Source: Bacteroidales bacterium
Lineage (GTDB): Bacteria > Bacteroidota > Bacteroidia > Bacteroidales > P3
Assembly (NCBI GenBank): GCA_017962445.1
Contig: JAGCVI010000024.1
Coordinates: 62,001-126,000, forward strand
Length of the DNA stretch: 64,000 bases
Reading direction: 5' to 3'
Each line of letters starts with the position of its first letter. Position 1 is the stretch's first letter. Below are positions 1 through 7,526 of the stretch, one piece after another. The position numbers were made by a program, and so were the translations under genes. Below the pieces are notes generated by a model. The model saw only the letters and a list, made by a program, of their open reading frames with translations, was not told the origin of the DNA and ran no database searches.

Positions 1-1161
1 CTGCGATTCAGAAGGAATACCGTCCTTTTCGTTGGAAAAGAACGAATAGACTGTTCCCCGCAATGTTACCGGCATACCATTGACTTTGAGCAGACCATCC
101 TTGACCTCTACGGTGCGAAATCCGAAACGACTGCCGACGGTCTCAATGAGTTCCATTTTCTTGTCGCGCAGACGGACAACCATGGTATACATGTTAGGTG
201 TTTCGGCAGACCATGACAAGATACCTCCGAATGTGCGATCAAACTTAATCTCAAGTTCGTTCTTTTTGTCAAACACTACCCAACGACCCATCTTGTCAAG
301 CTGGTGGCCTTTGGTGTCCCACAGCTCGACTTCGACATAGTACTGTCCTTTCTTGCTCTCATTGAAAATATTGAGTTTTGTAAGAAACGAACCTGTAGAG
401 CTAGCAGCGTCATAGTCGGCTGTGATTTGCATATCAAGCACATTCACCATAGGCTTGAGCACAATGAACACGTCGGAGGTGATTCCATTGTAATTACGGG
501 CATAGTTTGATTCAAGCATAGAGCCGTCAGAGACGCTGACCACCTGAACCACGATATTGTTGGTCTTTCCGTAACGAAGATGTTTGGTAAGTTCGAATTC
601 ACTGATATCCCGTGAATCCTCACTGTATCCGACATATTCCTGGTTTACCCAAATATAGTAGGCTGATTTGGCCTGAAGATTGAGAAAAGCCTTATAACCC
701 TTCCATGTCTTAGGCACATTAAACTCCTTGTAATAGGTTGCCACATAATTATTTGAACTCGGCATCTCGACAGCGCTCTTTACCTGCGGAGCCGAAACCG
801 TCTTGCTGCCGTCAGACCATCGAGCGGAAGGGACCACGACAGTAGGCCATCCTGCAGCGGAGAAGTCTTTCTGCTCCATGTTTGTAGGACGGTTGGCGAA
901 ACCCTTTTTAAGATCCATGTGCCATTCGCCGTTAAGACTGACATAATACGGTGAATGTGCATAGTCATTTTTTTCAATTGCATTCTCGTTGGCGTAGGGA
1001 ACAACATTGGCACGGGGATAGAGCTTGTGCTGCTCGAATATCTCGACATCGTTCCATTCGTCCTGAACGATAGCCTCGGCGTTTTTGCCTTTTTTATTCT
1101 GTGCATTGACTGCACAACACGTAAAGAGGGCAATGACTATTATGAGGAGTTTTTTTTCCAT
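1..1161 (-). CDS. Secreted glycoside hydrolase family 2 (beta-galactosidase-like), 3' end beyond window
   Basis: The first 387 codons of a larger enzyme; the frame runs off the left edge. The ATG at 1161 is followed by a clear signal peptide ending CCAVNA-Q, so the protein is exported. The mature start resembles Bacteroidales beta-galactosidases (KLYPRANVVPYANENA, SPYYVSLNGEW), giving a GH2 sugar-binding domain at about residues 65-245 and an immunoglobulin-like domain at about 250-355. The catalytic barrel begins near residue 362 (VNGMPVTLRG). Oddly, the segment after LRG reads TVYSFFSNEKDG, where LacZ-type enzymes usually carry a histidine-containing NRHEH-like motif. The catalytic glutamates lie outside the window, so activity cannot be judged. 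The stop of the upstream barrel-type gene is 19 bases away, suggesting co-transcription. Family assignment is firm; substrate is not known. Confidence 0.85.
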   Translation of the reverse strand, partial: MEKKLLIIVIALFTCCAVNAQNKKGKNAEAIVQDEWNDVEIFEQHKLYPRANVVPYANENAIEKNDYAHSPYYVSLNGEWHMDLKKGFANRPTNMEQKDFSAAGWPTVVVPSARWSDGSKTVSAPQVKSAVEMPSSNNYVATYYKEFNVPKTWKGYKAFLNLQAKSAYYIWVNQEYVGYSEDSRDISEFELTKHLRYGKTNNIVVQVVSVSDGSMLESNYARNYNGITSDVFIVLKPMVNVLDMQITADYDAASSTGSFLTKLNIFNESKKGQYYVEVELWDTKGHQLDKMGRWVVFDKKNELEIKFDRTFGGILSWSAETPNMYTMVVRLRDKKMELIETVGSRFGFRTVEVKDGLLKVNGMPVTLRGTVYSFFSNEKDGIPSESQ

Positions 1162-1180
1162 GTTTGATTTAACTTATCTG

Positions 1181-1822
1181 TTAGAAATTGACACCCAGTC
1201 CGCACTTGAAATGATGATATAGTTCGGACATGCGGGTAGCAGCAACGGAGTTGAATCCACGCTCCACGCTGTTGTTATGGATCATTTGGTAGCCCAGGTA
1301 AAAGTTGAGGGCAATTTTCTGGCTGATTGCAAAACGCAAGCCACCTTCGAGACCCATTGTGATTCCTCCTTCGTCAATACGAGTGTAGTCGTCGATAGCA
1401 TTCTTCGACCCGAAGGGGATGCTATAGCCAAGTTGAAACGACGAGAAAGGTGTGAGCCTGCTACGCATGTAATGGCTACGGAATTCAAGGAATACCGGAA
1501 TCTGAGAGAATGAGCCATCAGGGTCGTTAAGATACGAGAAGCCTATACCCAAGGCCGTTTCCTTGCGGAACTGCCAACCTACGATGGCAGTTATACCACT
1601 CAAGGTGTATTTGTCAACGGCATAAACCACATCGCCGGTACTTGGATTCATATACTGGCCTGACTCATTCTTAAAAGAAGTCATAAAACTATAGTCTACA
1701 ATACCATAGAAGCCATAATATTTGAATTCGACATGCGGAGGGGTCAACAGCGGAGGCTGTTCTGCTTTGGAGCAAACCACAACAGCCATCAGAACAAGAA
1801 ACAAGAATGATTTCTTCATCAA
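1181..1822 (-). CDS. Exported outer-membrane beta-barrel-type protein, unknown function
   Basis: A 213-residue protein with an N-terminal signal peptide (MMKKSFLFLVLM, cleavage near CSKA-E). The mature part alternates polar and aromatic/hydrophobic residues (VEFKYYGFYGIVDYSF, IALNFYLGYQMIH) and ends in a hydrophobic strand, CGLGVNF, the pattern of small outer-membrane barrel or porin-family proteins. I do not recognise a named family. It lies 88 bases downstream of the CoA-transferase gene, behind a strong terminator hairpin, so it is probably not part of the kam unit. It is close enough to the beta-galactosidase gene to share a transcript. The barrel call rests on the signal peptide and sequence texture only. 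Confidence 0.7.
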   Translation of the reverse strand: MMKKSFLFLVLMAVVVCSKAEQPPLLTPPHVEFKYYGFYGIVDYSFMTSFKNESGQYMNPSTGDVVYAVDKYTLSGITAIVGWQFRKETALGIGFSYLNDPDGSFSQIPVFLEFRSHYMRSRLTPFSSFQLGYSIPFGSKNAIDDYTRIDEGGITMGLEGGLRFAISQKIALNFYLGYQMIHNNSVERGFNSVAATRMSELYHHFKCGLGVNF

Positions 1823-1860
1823 AATGATTGGTTAGACGTTTTTTCTGGTTAAAATGTTGG

Positions 1861-1896
1861 AAAAAGGACGGGGATGAATAATAGCCGTCCCCGTCC
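1861..1896 (-). terminator. Intrinsic terminator of the kamD-kamE-CoA-transferase unit
   Basis: On the minus strand GGACGGGG (1889-1896 complement) pairs perfectly with CCCCGTCC (1866-1873 complement), with a 15-base loop that can close by two further pairs. A run of five T follows at 1865-1861. It starts 14 bases after the stop of the CoA-transferase gene. Confidence 0.8.
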
Positions 1897-1910
1897 ATGT
1901 AATTATAGTC

Positions 1911-2567
1911 CTACTTTATCTCTTTGAGGTTGGGAGACACTATCAGCGTAGCCTCGGTAGCAGCCTGTACATCAGCAACGGTGAATTCAGGGTTGATTTC
2001 GGTGAGGACGATGCCCTCAGGAGTAATCTCCATGACACCCATCTCAGTGATAATCATGTTCACCTGGCCCTTGGCAGTAAGGGGAAGGGTGCATTTCTTG
2101 AGAATCTTAGGATTGCCTTTGGCTGTATGTTCCATGGCAAGGATAACCTTTTTAGCACCTACAAGGAGATCCATGGCTCCGCCCATACCCGGGGTTTTCT
2201 TGCCAGGAATCATCCAGTTGGCGAGGTCACCGTGCTCGTCCACCTGCATGGCACCAAGGACGCTGACATCGACATGGCCACCACGGATGATGCCGAACGA
2301 CGTAGCGCTATCGAAAGTCGAAGCTCCAGGTACATGAGTGATGTATCCACCACCTGCATTGATGAACCAAGGATCTTCCTTACCCTCTTCGGGGGTTGGT
2401 CCCATGCCAATCATGCCATTCTCGCTCTGAAGGACAACATGCACACCTTCTGGCAGGTAGTTGGGGATGAGGGTCGGAAGACCGATACCAAGGTTGACGA
2501 CATCGCCGTCGTGCAGTTCTTTGGCTGCGCGCTTAGCGATAAAGGGTTTGATTTCTTCTTTATTCAT
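1911..2567 (-). CDS. CoA-transferase beta subunit (acetate/butyrate-acetoacetate type)
   Basis: At 218 residues this has the usual length of family I CoA-transferase B subunits (AtoA/ScoB). The motif SENGMIGMGP near residue 48 carries the glutamate that forms the enzyme-CoA thioester; GLPTLIPNY and GGYITHVPGA are further family blocks. In lysine fermentation such an enzyme moves CoA between butyryl-CoA and acetoacetate, the final butyrate-forming step. It lies 30 bases after kamE and ends in a terminator, so it belongs to the kam transcript. No alpha subunit (AtoD-like) is encoded anywhere in this window, although these enzymes work as alpha-beta complexes, so the partner must be elsewhere. 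Exact acyl specificity is inferred from the neighbours. Confidence 0.88.
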   Translation of the reverse strand: MNKEEIKPFIAKRAAKELHDGDVVNLGIGLPTLIPNYLPEGVHVVLQSENGMIGMGPTPEEGKEDPWFINAGGGYITHVPGASTFDSATSFGIIRGGHVDVSVLGAMQVDEHGDLANWMIPGKKTPGMGGAMDLLVGAKKVILAMEHTAKGNPKILKKCTLPLTAKGQVNMIITEMGVMEITPEGIVLTEINPEFTVADVQAATEATLIVSPNLKEIK

Positions 2568-2597
2568 ATTGTTTGATTTTATATGTTTATTTTCAGA

Positions 2598-3386
2598 TTA
2601 TTTCCATCCACGTGCCACCATTTCCTGTGCTATGAACGAAGCCTCGTCGTCAGCATAGGTGTTTGGTCCGAAACCAGCATCATAGCCCAGTTCCTTGGCC
2701 AGCTCATGGCTGATACGGGGACCTCCACAGATAAGAATCACTTTGTCGCGAAGACCTTCGGCTTCGAGCATTTCAACAAGTTCGGTGAGGTTCTTGATGT
2801 GAACATCCTTCTGTGTAACCGTCTGCGAGACGATAAGAGCATCTGCATGCAGTTCTATGCCTTTGGCAATGAATTCCTCATTCGGAACCTGACTGCCGAG
2901 GTTGTAAGCATCAATCATATCGTAACGTTCCAGACCATAATGACCGGCATAGCCCTTCATGTTCATGATTGCATCAATTCCAACAGTATGGGCATCGGTG
3001 CCTGTAGAAGCGCCAACGATGACAATCTTGCGGCCGATATGCTCACGGATGTACTCGTCGCATTCCTTCATCTCCATAGTGGTCGACTCCACCTTGGGGA
3101 CATGGATTGTCGAGTAGTCAACGGTATGGGTACAGCTTCCGTAGCAGTTGAAAAATGTGAAACCTTCGGTAAGCTCTTTCGAGTACACAACCAGCGGGTT
3201 CTCGAAGCCCATTCTCTTGAGCAACTGTTTGGCAGCTTCTTCTGCTTCGGCGCCTGCGTGAACCGGCAGAGTAAAACTCAGCTGAGTCTTACCATCGTTC
3301 ATGGTATCACCGTATGGTTTTATCTTGGTGAGGTCTAAGGTCTTGTCATAATTCTTAGCCTCCATTGAATAAAGTCCTTCACTCAT
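2598..3386 (-). CDS. kamE: D-lysine 5,6-aminomutase beta subunit, B12-binding
   Basis: A 262-residue cobalamin-binding subunit of the adenosylcobalamin- and PLP-dependent aminomutase that moves the terminal amino group of D-lysine or L-beta-lysine from C6 to C5. The B12 motif is intact: DAHTVG places a histidine at residue 133 as lower cobalt ligand, followed by SQT near 187 and GG at 221-222. Lysine 144 in MNMKGYAGHYG sits where the family's internal aldimine to PLP forms; both numbers match the characterised clostridial enzyme as I remember it. It follows kamD after a 100-base spacer that holds a repeat-like leader, and precedes the CoA-transferase gene. Function is well supported. Confidence 0.95.
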   Translation of the reverse strand: MSEGLYSMEAKNYDKTLDLTKIKPYGDTMNDGKTQLSFTLPVHAGAEAEEAAKQLLKRMGFENPLVVYSKELTEGFTFFNCYGSCTHTVDYSTIHVPKVESTTMEMKECDEYIREHIGRKIVIVGASTGTDAHTVGIDAIMNMKGYAGHYGLERYDMIDAYNLGSQVPNEEFIAKGIELHADALIVSQTVTQKDVHIKNLTELVEMLEAEGLRDKVILICGGPRISHELAKELGYDAGFGPNTYADDEASFIAQEMVARGWK

Positions 3387-3394
3387 TTTATCTA

Positions 3395-3432
3395 AGGTTT
3401 TAGGTTTAGGGTTTAAGGTTTATAATTCAGGG
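3395..3432 (-). repeat. Degenerate GGTTTA(G) repeats in the kamE leader
   Basis: Just upstream of the kamE start the plus strand reads as about five copies of GGTTTA/GGGTTTA with single-base changes (AAACCTTAAACCC on the coding strand). Similar tracts precede several other minus-strand genes here. It may be an unstructured translation leader; the role is inferred. Confidence 0.45.
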
Positions 3433-3486
3433 TTATCACGTTCAGCGACACTGTCCTCTGAGAGAAAGCACAACCCTTGGACCAGA

Positions 3487-5043
3487 TTATTTTTTTCCTT
3501 TCATTAATTCTACAAACGGATTGAAGTAGTTCTCAGCCTTGAGGGAGACACCATCCAAGCCCTTGCCACCATTCTTGGGACGTTTGACATTGGCGAAGAT
3601 ACCCTTCTCGAGAGCTGTGAACAAGCCTTCACGTTCCATGTCTTCAAGCAACTTGGTGGCGTTGTCGAGCACTTCCTTTGCACGGCGGCGGATAATACCA
3701 TCCTCCTTGAATTCCACCTCTTCACCGATATCCTTCATGTTATTGAAGATATACTTGGCATTCTCTATTGAAAGATAACGGTCGCTCATAAACGGCGTAT
3801 GGATTGCCTCTGTCGGCATGCCGAGAAGCTGAAGGCCCTGGTGAGTCCATTGTCCGATAATGTTGAAAAGAGCGTCCTGAATATGACCGCGGAAAATGTT
3901 GCCAGTCATGAATTTCGTGGGAGGCATGTATTTTAGCGGAGCCTTGGGGAAGATCTCACGAATCATCTGAGCCTGTGCCAATTCATACAGGAAACCGTTT
4001 TCGAGCATGGGATCCATCTCGAAAGCATGACCAAGACCCTGCTGTTCCTCTGGCAAGCCAGCGAGAAGCGCCAGCTGCTCATTTATGAAGTCGGAAGCGA
4101 GCACGGTGTGAGCCTCTTCGTATGCATCGGCAGTGGTAAGGTAATTGTCCTCGCCTGTGTTGATGATAACACCTGCAAAGCCATTGATTATACGACTGAA
4201 ATACTGGTCGATCAGTGTACGTTGCATGTTGATGTCGCGGAAAAGAATGCCGTACAGCGCATCGTTGAGCATCACATCGAGACCTTCGAGGGCGCCCATG
4301 GCTGCAATTTCTGGCATGCATAGACCCGAGCAATAATTACAAAGGCGAATGTAACGGCCTACCTCCTCGCCTACCTCATCAAGAGCCTTGCGCATGATGC
4401 GGAAATTCTCCTGTGTAGCGAAAGTACCGCCAAAACCTTCAGTTGTGGCACCAAAAGGAACATAGTCGAGCAGACTCTGACCCGTAGTACGGATAACGGC
4501 GATGATATCAGCACCTTGACGAGCACCAGCTTGAGCCTGAACAACATCCTCATAAATGTTACCTGTGGCAACAATGATGTAAAGATATGGCTTACTGCCT
4601 TCACCGATAGTGTTGATATAGTTTTCCCTACGCAGACGATTGTTGCGAATGCGAGTTATCGTTGCATCCACAAAAGGCTGGATTGCCTTGGCGGAATCAG
4701 CAATGGGATGCACAGGTATCTGCGTGATATCAAGCTTGCCCGCAACGACAGCATCAGCTATCTGCTGCGGAGTCATTCCAGTCTCAATCACAGCGTTTCC
4801 GATAAAATAAGCAACGCCCTGGCCAAGGAGGCCCTTGGACTTCAGAGCGTCAACGACAACATTTGGCAGGGGGACTTCATTTTCATCAATGCCGTCTATG
4901 CCAAGTAGACGGCAGATTGTACGTTCAACAGCGACCGTTGTGTAGTTGCCCACAAAGTCTTGCACCTGATCAGCAATCTTACGCGCAACACTTCTGGCAT
5001 GTTCTACTTTCTCAAAATCAAGTCCAATTTTACTTTTCTGCAT
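3487..5043 (-). CDS. kamD: D-lysine 5,6-aminomutase alpha subunit
   Basis: The large subunit (518 residues) of lysine 5,6-aminomutase, which forms the catalytic barrel and binds PLP and substrate in the KamDE complex. The N-terminus KIGLDFEKVEHAR and blocks such as DIIAVIRTTGQSLLDYVPFGATTEG and NYCSGLCMPEIA are characteristic. I start it at the ATG at 5043; an in-frame TTG two codons upstream has no support. A -7 box (TAACTTTGCA) lies about 95 bases upstream. Only kamD, kamE and one CoA-transferase subunit are here: lysine 2,3-aminomutase, the 3,5-diaminohexanoate dehydrogenase and the cleavage enzyme of the pathway are absent from the window, so the route must be split on the chromosome or partial. 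Confidence 0.95.
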   Translation of the reverse strand: MQKSKIGLDFEKVEHARSVARKIADQVQDFVGNYTTVAVERTICRLLGIDGIDENEVPLPNVVVDALKSKGLLGQGVAYFIGNAVIETGMTPQQIADAVVAGKLDITQIPVHPIADSAKAIQPFVDATITRIRNNRLRRENYINTIGEGSKPYLYIIVATGNIYEDVVQAQAGARQGADIIAVIRTTGQSLLDYVPFGATTEGFGGTFATQENFRIMRKALDEVGEEVGRYIRLCNYCSGLCMPEIAAMGALEGLDVMLNDALYGILFRDINMQRTLIDQYFSRIINGFAGVIINTGEDNYLTTADAYEEAHTVLASDFINEQLALLAGLPEEQQGLGHAFEMDPMLENGFLYELAQAQMIREIFPKAPLKYMPPTKFMTGNIFRGHIQDALFNIIGQWTHQGLQLLGMPTEAIHTPFMSDRYLSIENAKYIFNNMKDIGEEVEFKEDGIIRRRAKEVLDNATKLLEDMEREGLFTALEKGIFANVKRPKNGGKGLDGVSLKAENYFNPFVELMKGKK

Positions 5044-5137
5044 AAACAAATAATATATTATATTACACTCATTATCAAACGTTCACAACGCATCCTTGTT
5101 GACTATACAAACAAAAGACACGTTGCAAAACGATGTG

Positions 5138-5145
5138 CAAAGTTA
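5138..5145 (-). promoter_or_regulatory. Promoter -7 box for kamD
   Basis: Coding-strand TAACTTTG followed by CA matches the Bacteroidota -7 consensus TAnnTTTG. I see no convincing -33 TTG at 19-21 bases. The implied leader of about 85 bases is AT-rich with no strong hairpin. Confidence 0.6.
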
Positions 5146-5278
5146 ATAAAAAATGTGAAAACTATGACACCTTTTTAAAAGAAAATCAATAATATTATTT
5201 TCAAAAGATATGCATTACACTATTAATCAGTGTATTTATAGACAAATAACAAAAAATGGACTAATATAGCAGGGAAGC

Positions 5279-6973
5279 CTATCTTTCCCTTCGTTCAATG
5301 ACCTTGTCCAGCCGGTAGCGATTGCCCGTAGCTGGACCTATGGCATCAATAAACGATTGGTTATAACCTTGGGTGTCGTAGCCCCAACGGAGAAACTCGC
5401 CATCGTCGCCAACACGACGGATAACCTGATCATTATATTTCACAATAAGATACTTAGCGAGACGCTCCCAACGTTTCATCATTTTGTCGGCATAAGCGAT
5501 GCTTTTCTGGTTTAGATAACTATGGCGATCTGCCGGCATCATTCCTTCGATGGCATTCAGCACACTGTCCTGGTCAGCAAAGTAGTAATCCTCAAGCTCC
5601 TTTTGGGCAACACGCAAGTCGTCAATCATCACAGAATAACGCGGATACACCATATTGGCAACCCAATTGTTCATCCAGAATGCCGATTCGAAAGAGAACT
5701 CGGTACGTGGATTGTTCTCCGGTCTGAATGGATCGGGGACCTGTGTTATGCAGCAATATAACGGCACATATGCCACCATGTCGGCATCGTCACAGTTGAA
5801 CCATGTCACGCCTCCCACATCGTCGGGCAGCCACGATCGCATTTGGCAAGTCATGGTGAAACCAGATTGTTGAGTAGCAATGGGTCGCTCACGATAGAAG
5901 TCTGTACTATCGCTAGATTTGAAGTGCATTGGCAACGGACGTATCGGCATTCCCCATGGGCCAGCAGTCATGTCGGAAGTCATATCAAGAGGAGTTCCCT
6001 CAAAATGATCACGCATGTCGCGTTGCAAGTCGCGGAGACTCAACGTCGAGTCAGGTTTTACCCAAAGTGGCAGATGGTCACACTTGTCAAAATCGCCATT
6101 TATGTATGGCAAATACTTGTCCATGCCACTACAGTGGTGACGGAAGAAGCTCCACACGCGTGCATCTGCATAGCGGACATTCTCAAAGTCGATAGGACAG
6201 TAAGCATCGCGGAACGAGAAATCCTCGTCGGAACCAGAGAAATAGCCCAGTTCACGTGCCAAGGTAATGACATCCTCTGCATAGACACACTCAACCTCAG
6301 GACGGTTGACATACTTTATATTCTTGCTGCTGATGCTTCGATATGAGCGTTTCTTTTCCAATGGGAAATTGCGTATGCGGCTTAAGTTTGCATGTGCGCA
6401 TATGCAGTCGTCCGGTATGCGTAAGGCAACCCACACTGCACCTTTGCGGTCTGGTCCCTTCCCTATTATTTCCATAATCCAAGCCTCGTTGGGATCGCAG
6501 ATAGTGATGCTTTCGCCACTGCTGTTGTAGCCATATTCTGACACTAGCTCACTGATACAACGGATGGCCTCGCGTGCATTTGACGATCGCTGCAGAGTCA
6601 AACGCATAAGGCTGAAGTAGTCAAGCAAACCATCATGATTGACCATTTCCAAACGTCCATCGAAAGTCGTCTCGACTATGGTCAGCTGTTTCTCATTCAT
6701 CAGTCCCACAACATTGTATGTGTACTCCACCTGATTGACATAACGACCTTCGTGTGTCGGTCCCCAGCCGTGGATGGCAATTTTCTCGCCAACAGGATGA
6801 CGGCCGGCAGGACTGTAGAACAAAGAACCTGCAAAGCCAAAACCGTCGCAATTGTAAGTGCACATTACGCTGCCGTCCTTCGAAGCTTTCTTACCCACAA
6901 CCAGGTTTGTACATGCATAGGAAGGGATAATACTACAAACAGCAAATAAAATAACAAAGGATATCTTCTTCAT
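5279..6973 (-). CDS. Exported C69-family dipeptidase
   Basis: A 564-residue N-terminal-nucleophile peptidase of family C69 (PepD/U34 type). The signal peptide (KKISFVILFAVCSII) ends SYA and the next residue is cysteine in CTNLVVGKKASKDGS; in this family that cysteine becomes the new N-terminus and nucleophile. Blocks TYNCDGFGF, NSSGESITICDPNEAWIMEI and CAHANLSRI also fit. I chose the ATG at 6973, which gives an ordinary signal peptide; the frame extends six codons to a TTG but without need. It follows a small lipoprotein gene by 19 bases, so both share the promoter at 7438-7445. The likely role is periplasmic or surface cleavage of dipeptides for amino-acid fermentation. Confidence 0.92.
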   Translation of the reverse strand: MKKISFVILFAVCSIIPSYACTNLVVGKKASKDGSVMCTYNCDGFGFAGSLFYSPAGRHPVGEKIAIHGWGPTHEGRYVNQVEYTYNVVGLMNEKQLTIVETTFDGRLEMVNHDGLLDYFSLMRLTLQRSSNAREAIRCISELVSEYGYNSSGESITICDPNEAWIMEIIGKGPDRKGAVWVALRIPDDCICAHANLSRIRNFPLEKKRSYRSISSKNIKYVNRPEVECVYAEDVITLARELGYFSGSDEDFSFRDAYCPIDFENVRYADARVWSFFRHHCSGMDKYLPYINGDFDKCDHLPLWVKPDSTLSLRDLQRDMRDHFEGTPLDMTSDMTAGPWGMPIRPLPMHFKSSDSTDFYRERPIATQQSGFTMTCQMRSWLPDDVGGVTWFNCDDADMVAYVPLYCCITQVPDPFRPENNPRTEFSFESAFWMNNWVANMVYPRYSVMIDDLRVAQKELEDYYFADQDSVLNAIEGMMPADRHSYLNQKSIAYADKMMKRWERLAKYLIVKYNDQVIRRVGDDGEFLRWGYDTQGYNQSFIDAIGPATGNRYRLDKVIERRER

Positions 6974-6992
6974 ATTCTTGTAATTCACCAAT

Positions 6993-7412
6993 TCACTTTT
7001 GCTTGTATGGAATCATGTCCCATCTGATACCCGGGAACAGCAAAGCCGTATCGGTATGTTTAAAAGGATAAATTTTTTCGTCACCCTTCATGTATATACG
7101 CCCTGAGCCATCCTTCATGTTGAAATCATACCTGAAAGGAGTCGCTGTACGCATAGAAGAGTCGTTGTCAATCGACAAAAGAGAATACTCGCCTGTCGAG
7201 TCAGAAAGAAAAACTATTGAAGTGGAAATATAGCTTCCATACAATTCGTCGTGCTCCACAGAATACCATTTTGTCTCAGACAAATTGACTTCTTTTTCAG
7301 GCTTCTTCGATTTGCTTTTTTCAACACACGCTACCAAAGCCATCCCTACAAGCAAAAAAAGGAACAGCATCAATAACCTTTTAGAAATCCATACATTATC
7401 TTTGTTTTTCAT
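6993..7412 (-). CDS. Small lipoprotein of unknown function
   Basis: A 139-residue protein whose N-terminus has basic residues (NVWISKRL), a hydrophobic core (LLMLFLFLLVGMA) and a lipobox LVAC, so it should be lipid-modified at Cys29. A lysine-rich linker follows and then a compact domain with alternating beta pattern (WYSVEHDELYGSYIS, GSGRIYMKGDEKIYPF), resembling small lipocalin-like Bacteroidota lipoproteins; I do not recognise the family. It is the first gene of a two-gene transcript with the C69 dipeptidase, 19 bases apart, which may mean a shared envelope location rather than a shared reaction. Confidence 0.75.
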   Translation of the reverse strand: MKNKDNVWISKRLLMLFLFLLVGMALVACVEKSKSKKPEKEVNLSETKWYSVEHDELYGSYISTSIVFLSDSTGEYSLLSIDNDSSMRTATPFRYDFNMKDGSGRIYMKGDEKIYPFKHTDTALLFPGIRWDMIPYKQK

Positions 7413-7437
7413 AACACCGAACTTTTTTTAGACAATG

Positions 7438-7445
7438 CAAAAATA
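7438..7445 (-). promoter_or_regulatory. Promoter -7 box for the lipoprotein/C69 dipeptidase unit
   Basis: Coding strand TATTTTTG followed by CA, 25 bases before the lipoprotein start, matches TAnnTTTG. No clear -33 element. Confidence 0.55.
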
Positions 7446-7468
7446 CATTTTTTACACTAATTGGAAAT

Positions 7469-7503
7469 AAAAAAAATGCGATGAACCAAAGTCACCGCAT
7501 TTT
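7469..7503 (-). terminator. Intrinsic terminator after RNase G
   Basis: On the minus strand AAAATGCG (7496-7503) and CGCATTTT (7473-7480) form an 8-bp stem with a 15-base loop, continued by further T. It lies 24 bases past the rng stop. Confidence 0.75.
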
Positions 7504-7526
7504 ATAGCATTTTTGAAGAAGCATGG

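Noticed and set aside
3395-3432. Telomere-like TTTAGGG repeat
   Set aside because: The units are degenerate and few, and similar tracts occur before other genes, so it is a leader feature, not a telomere or recombination site.
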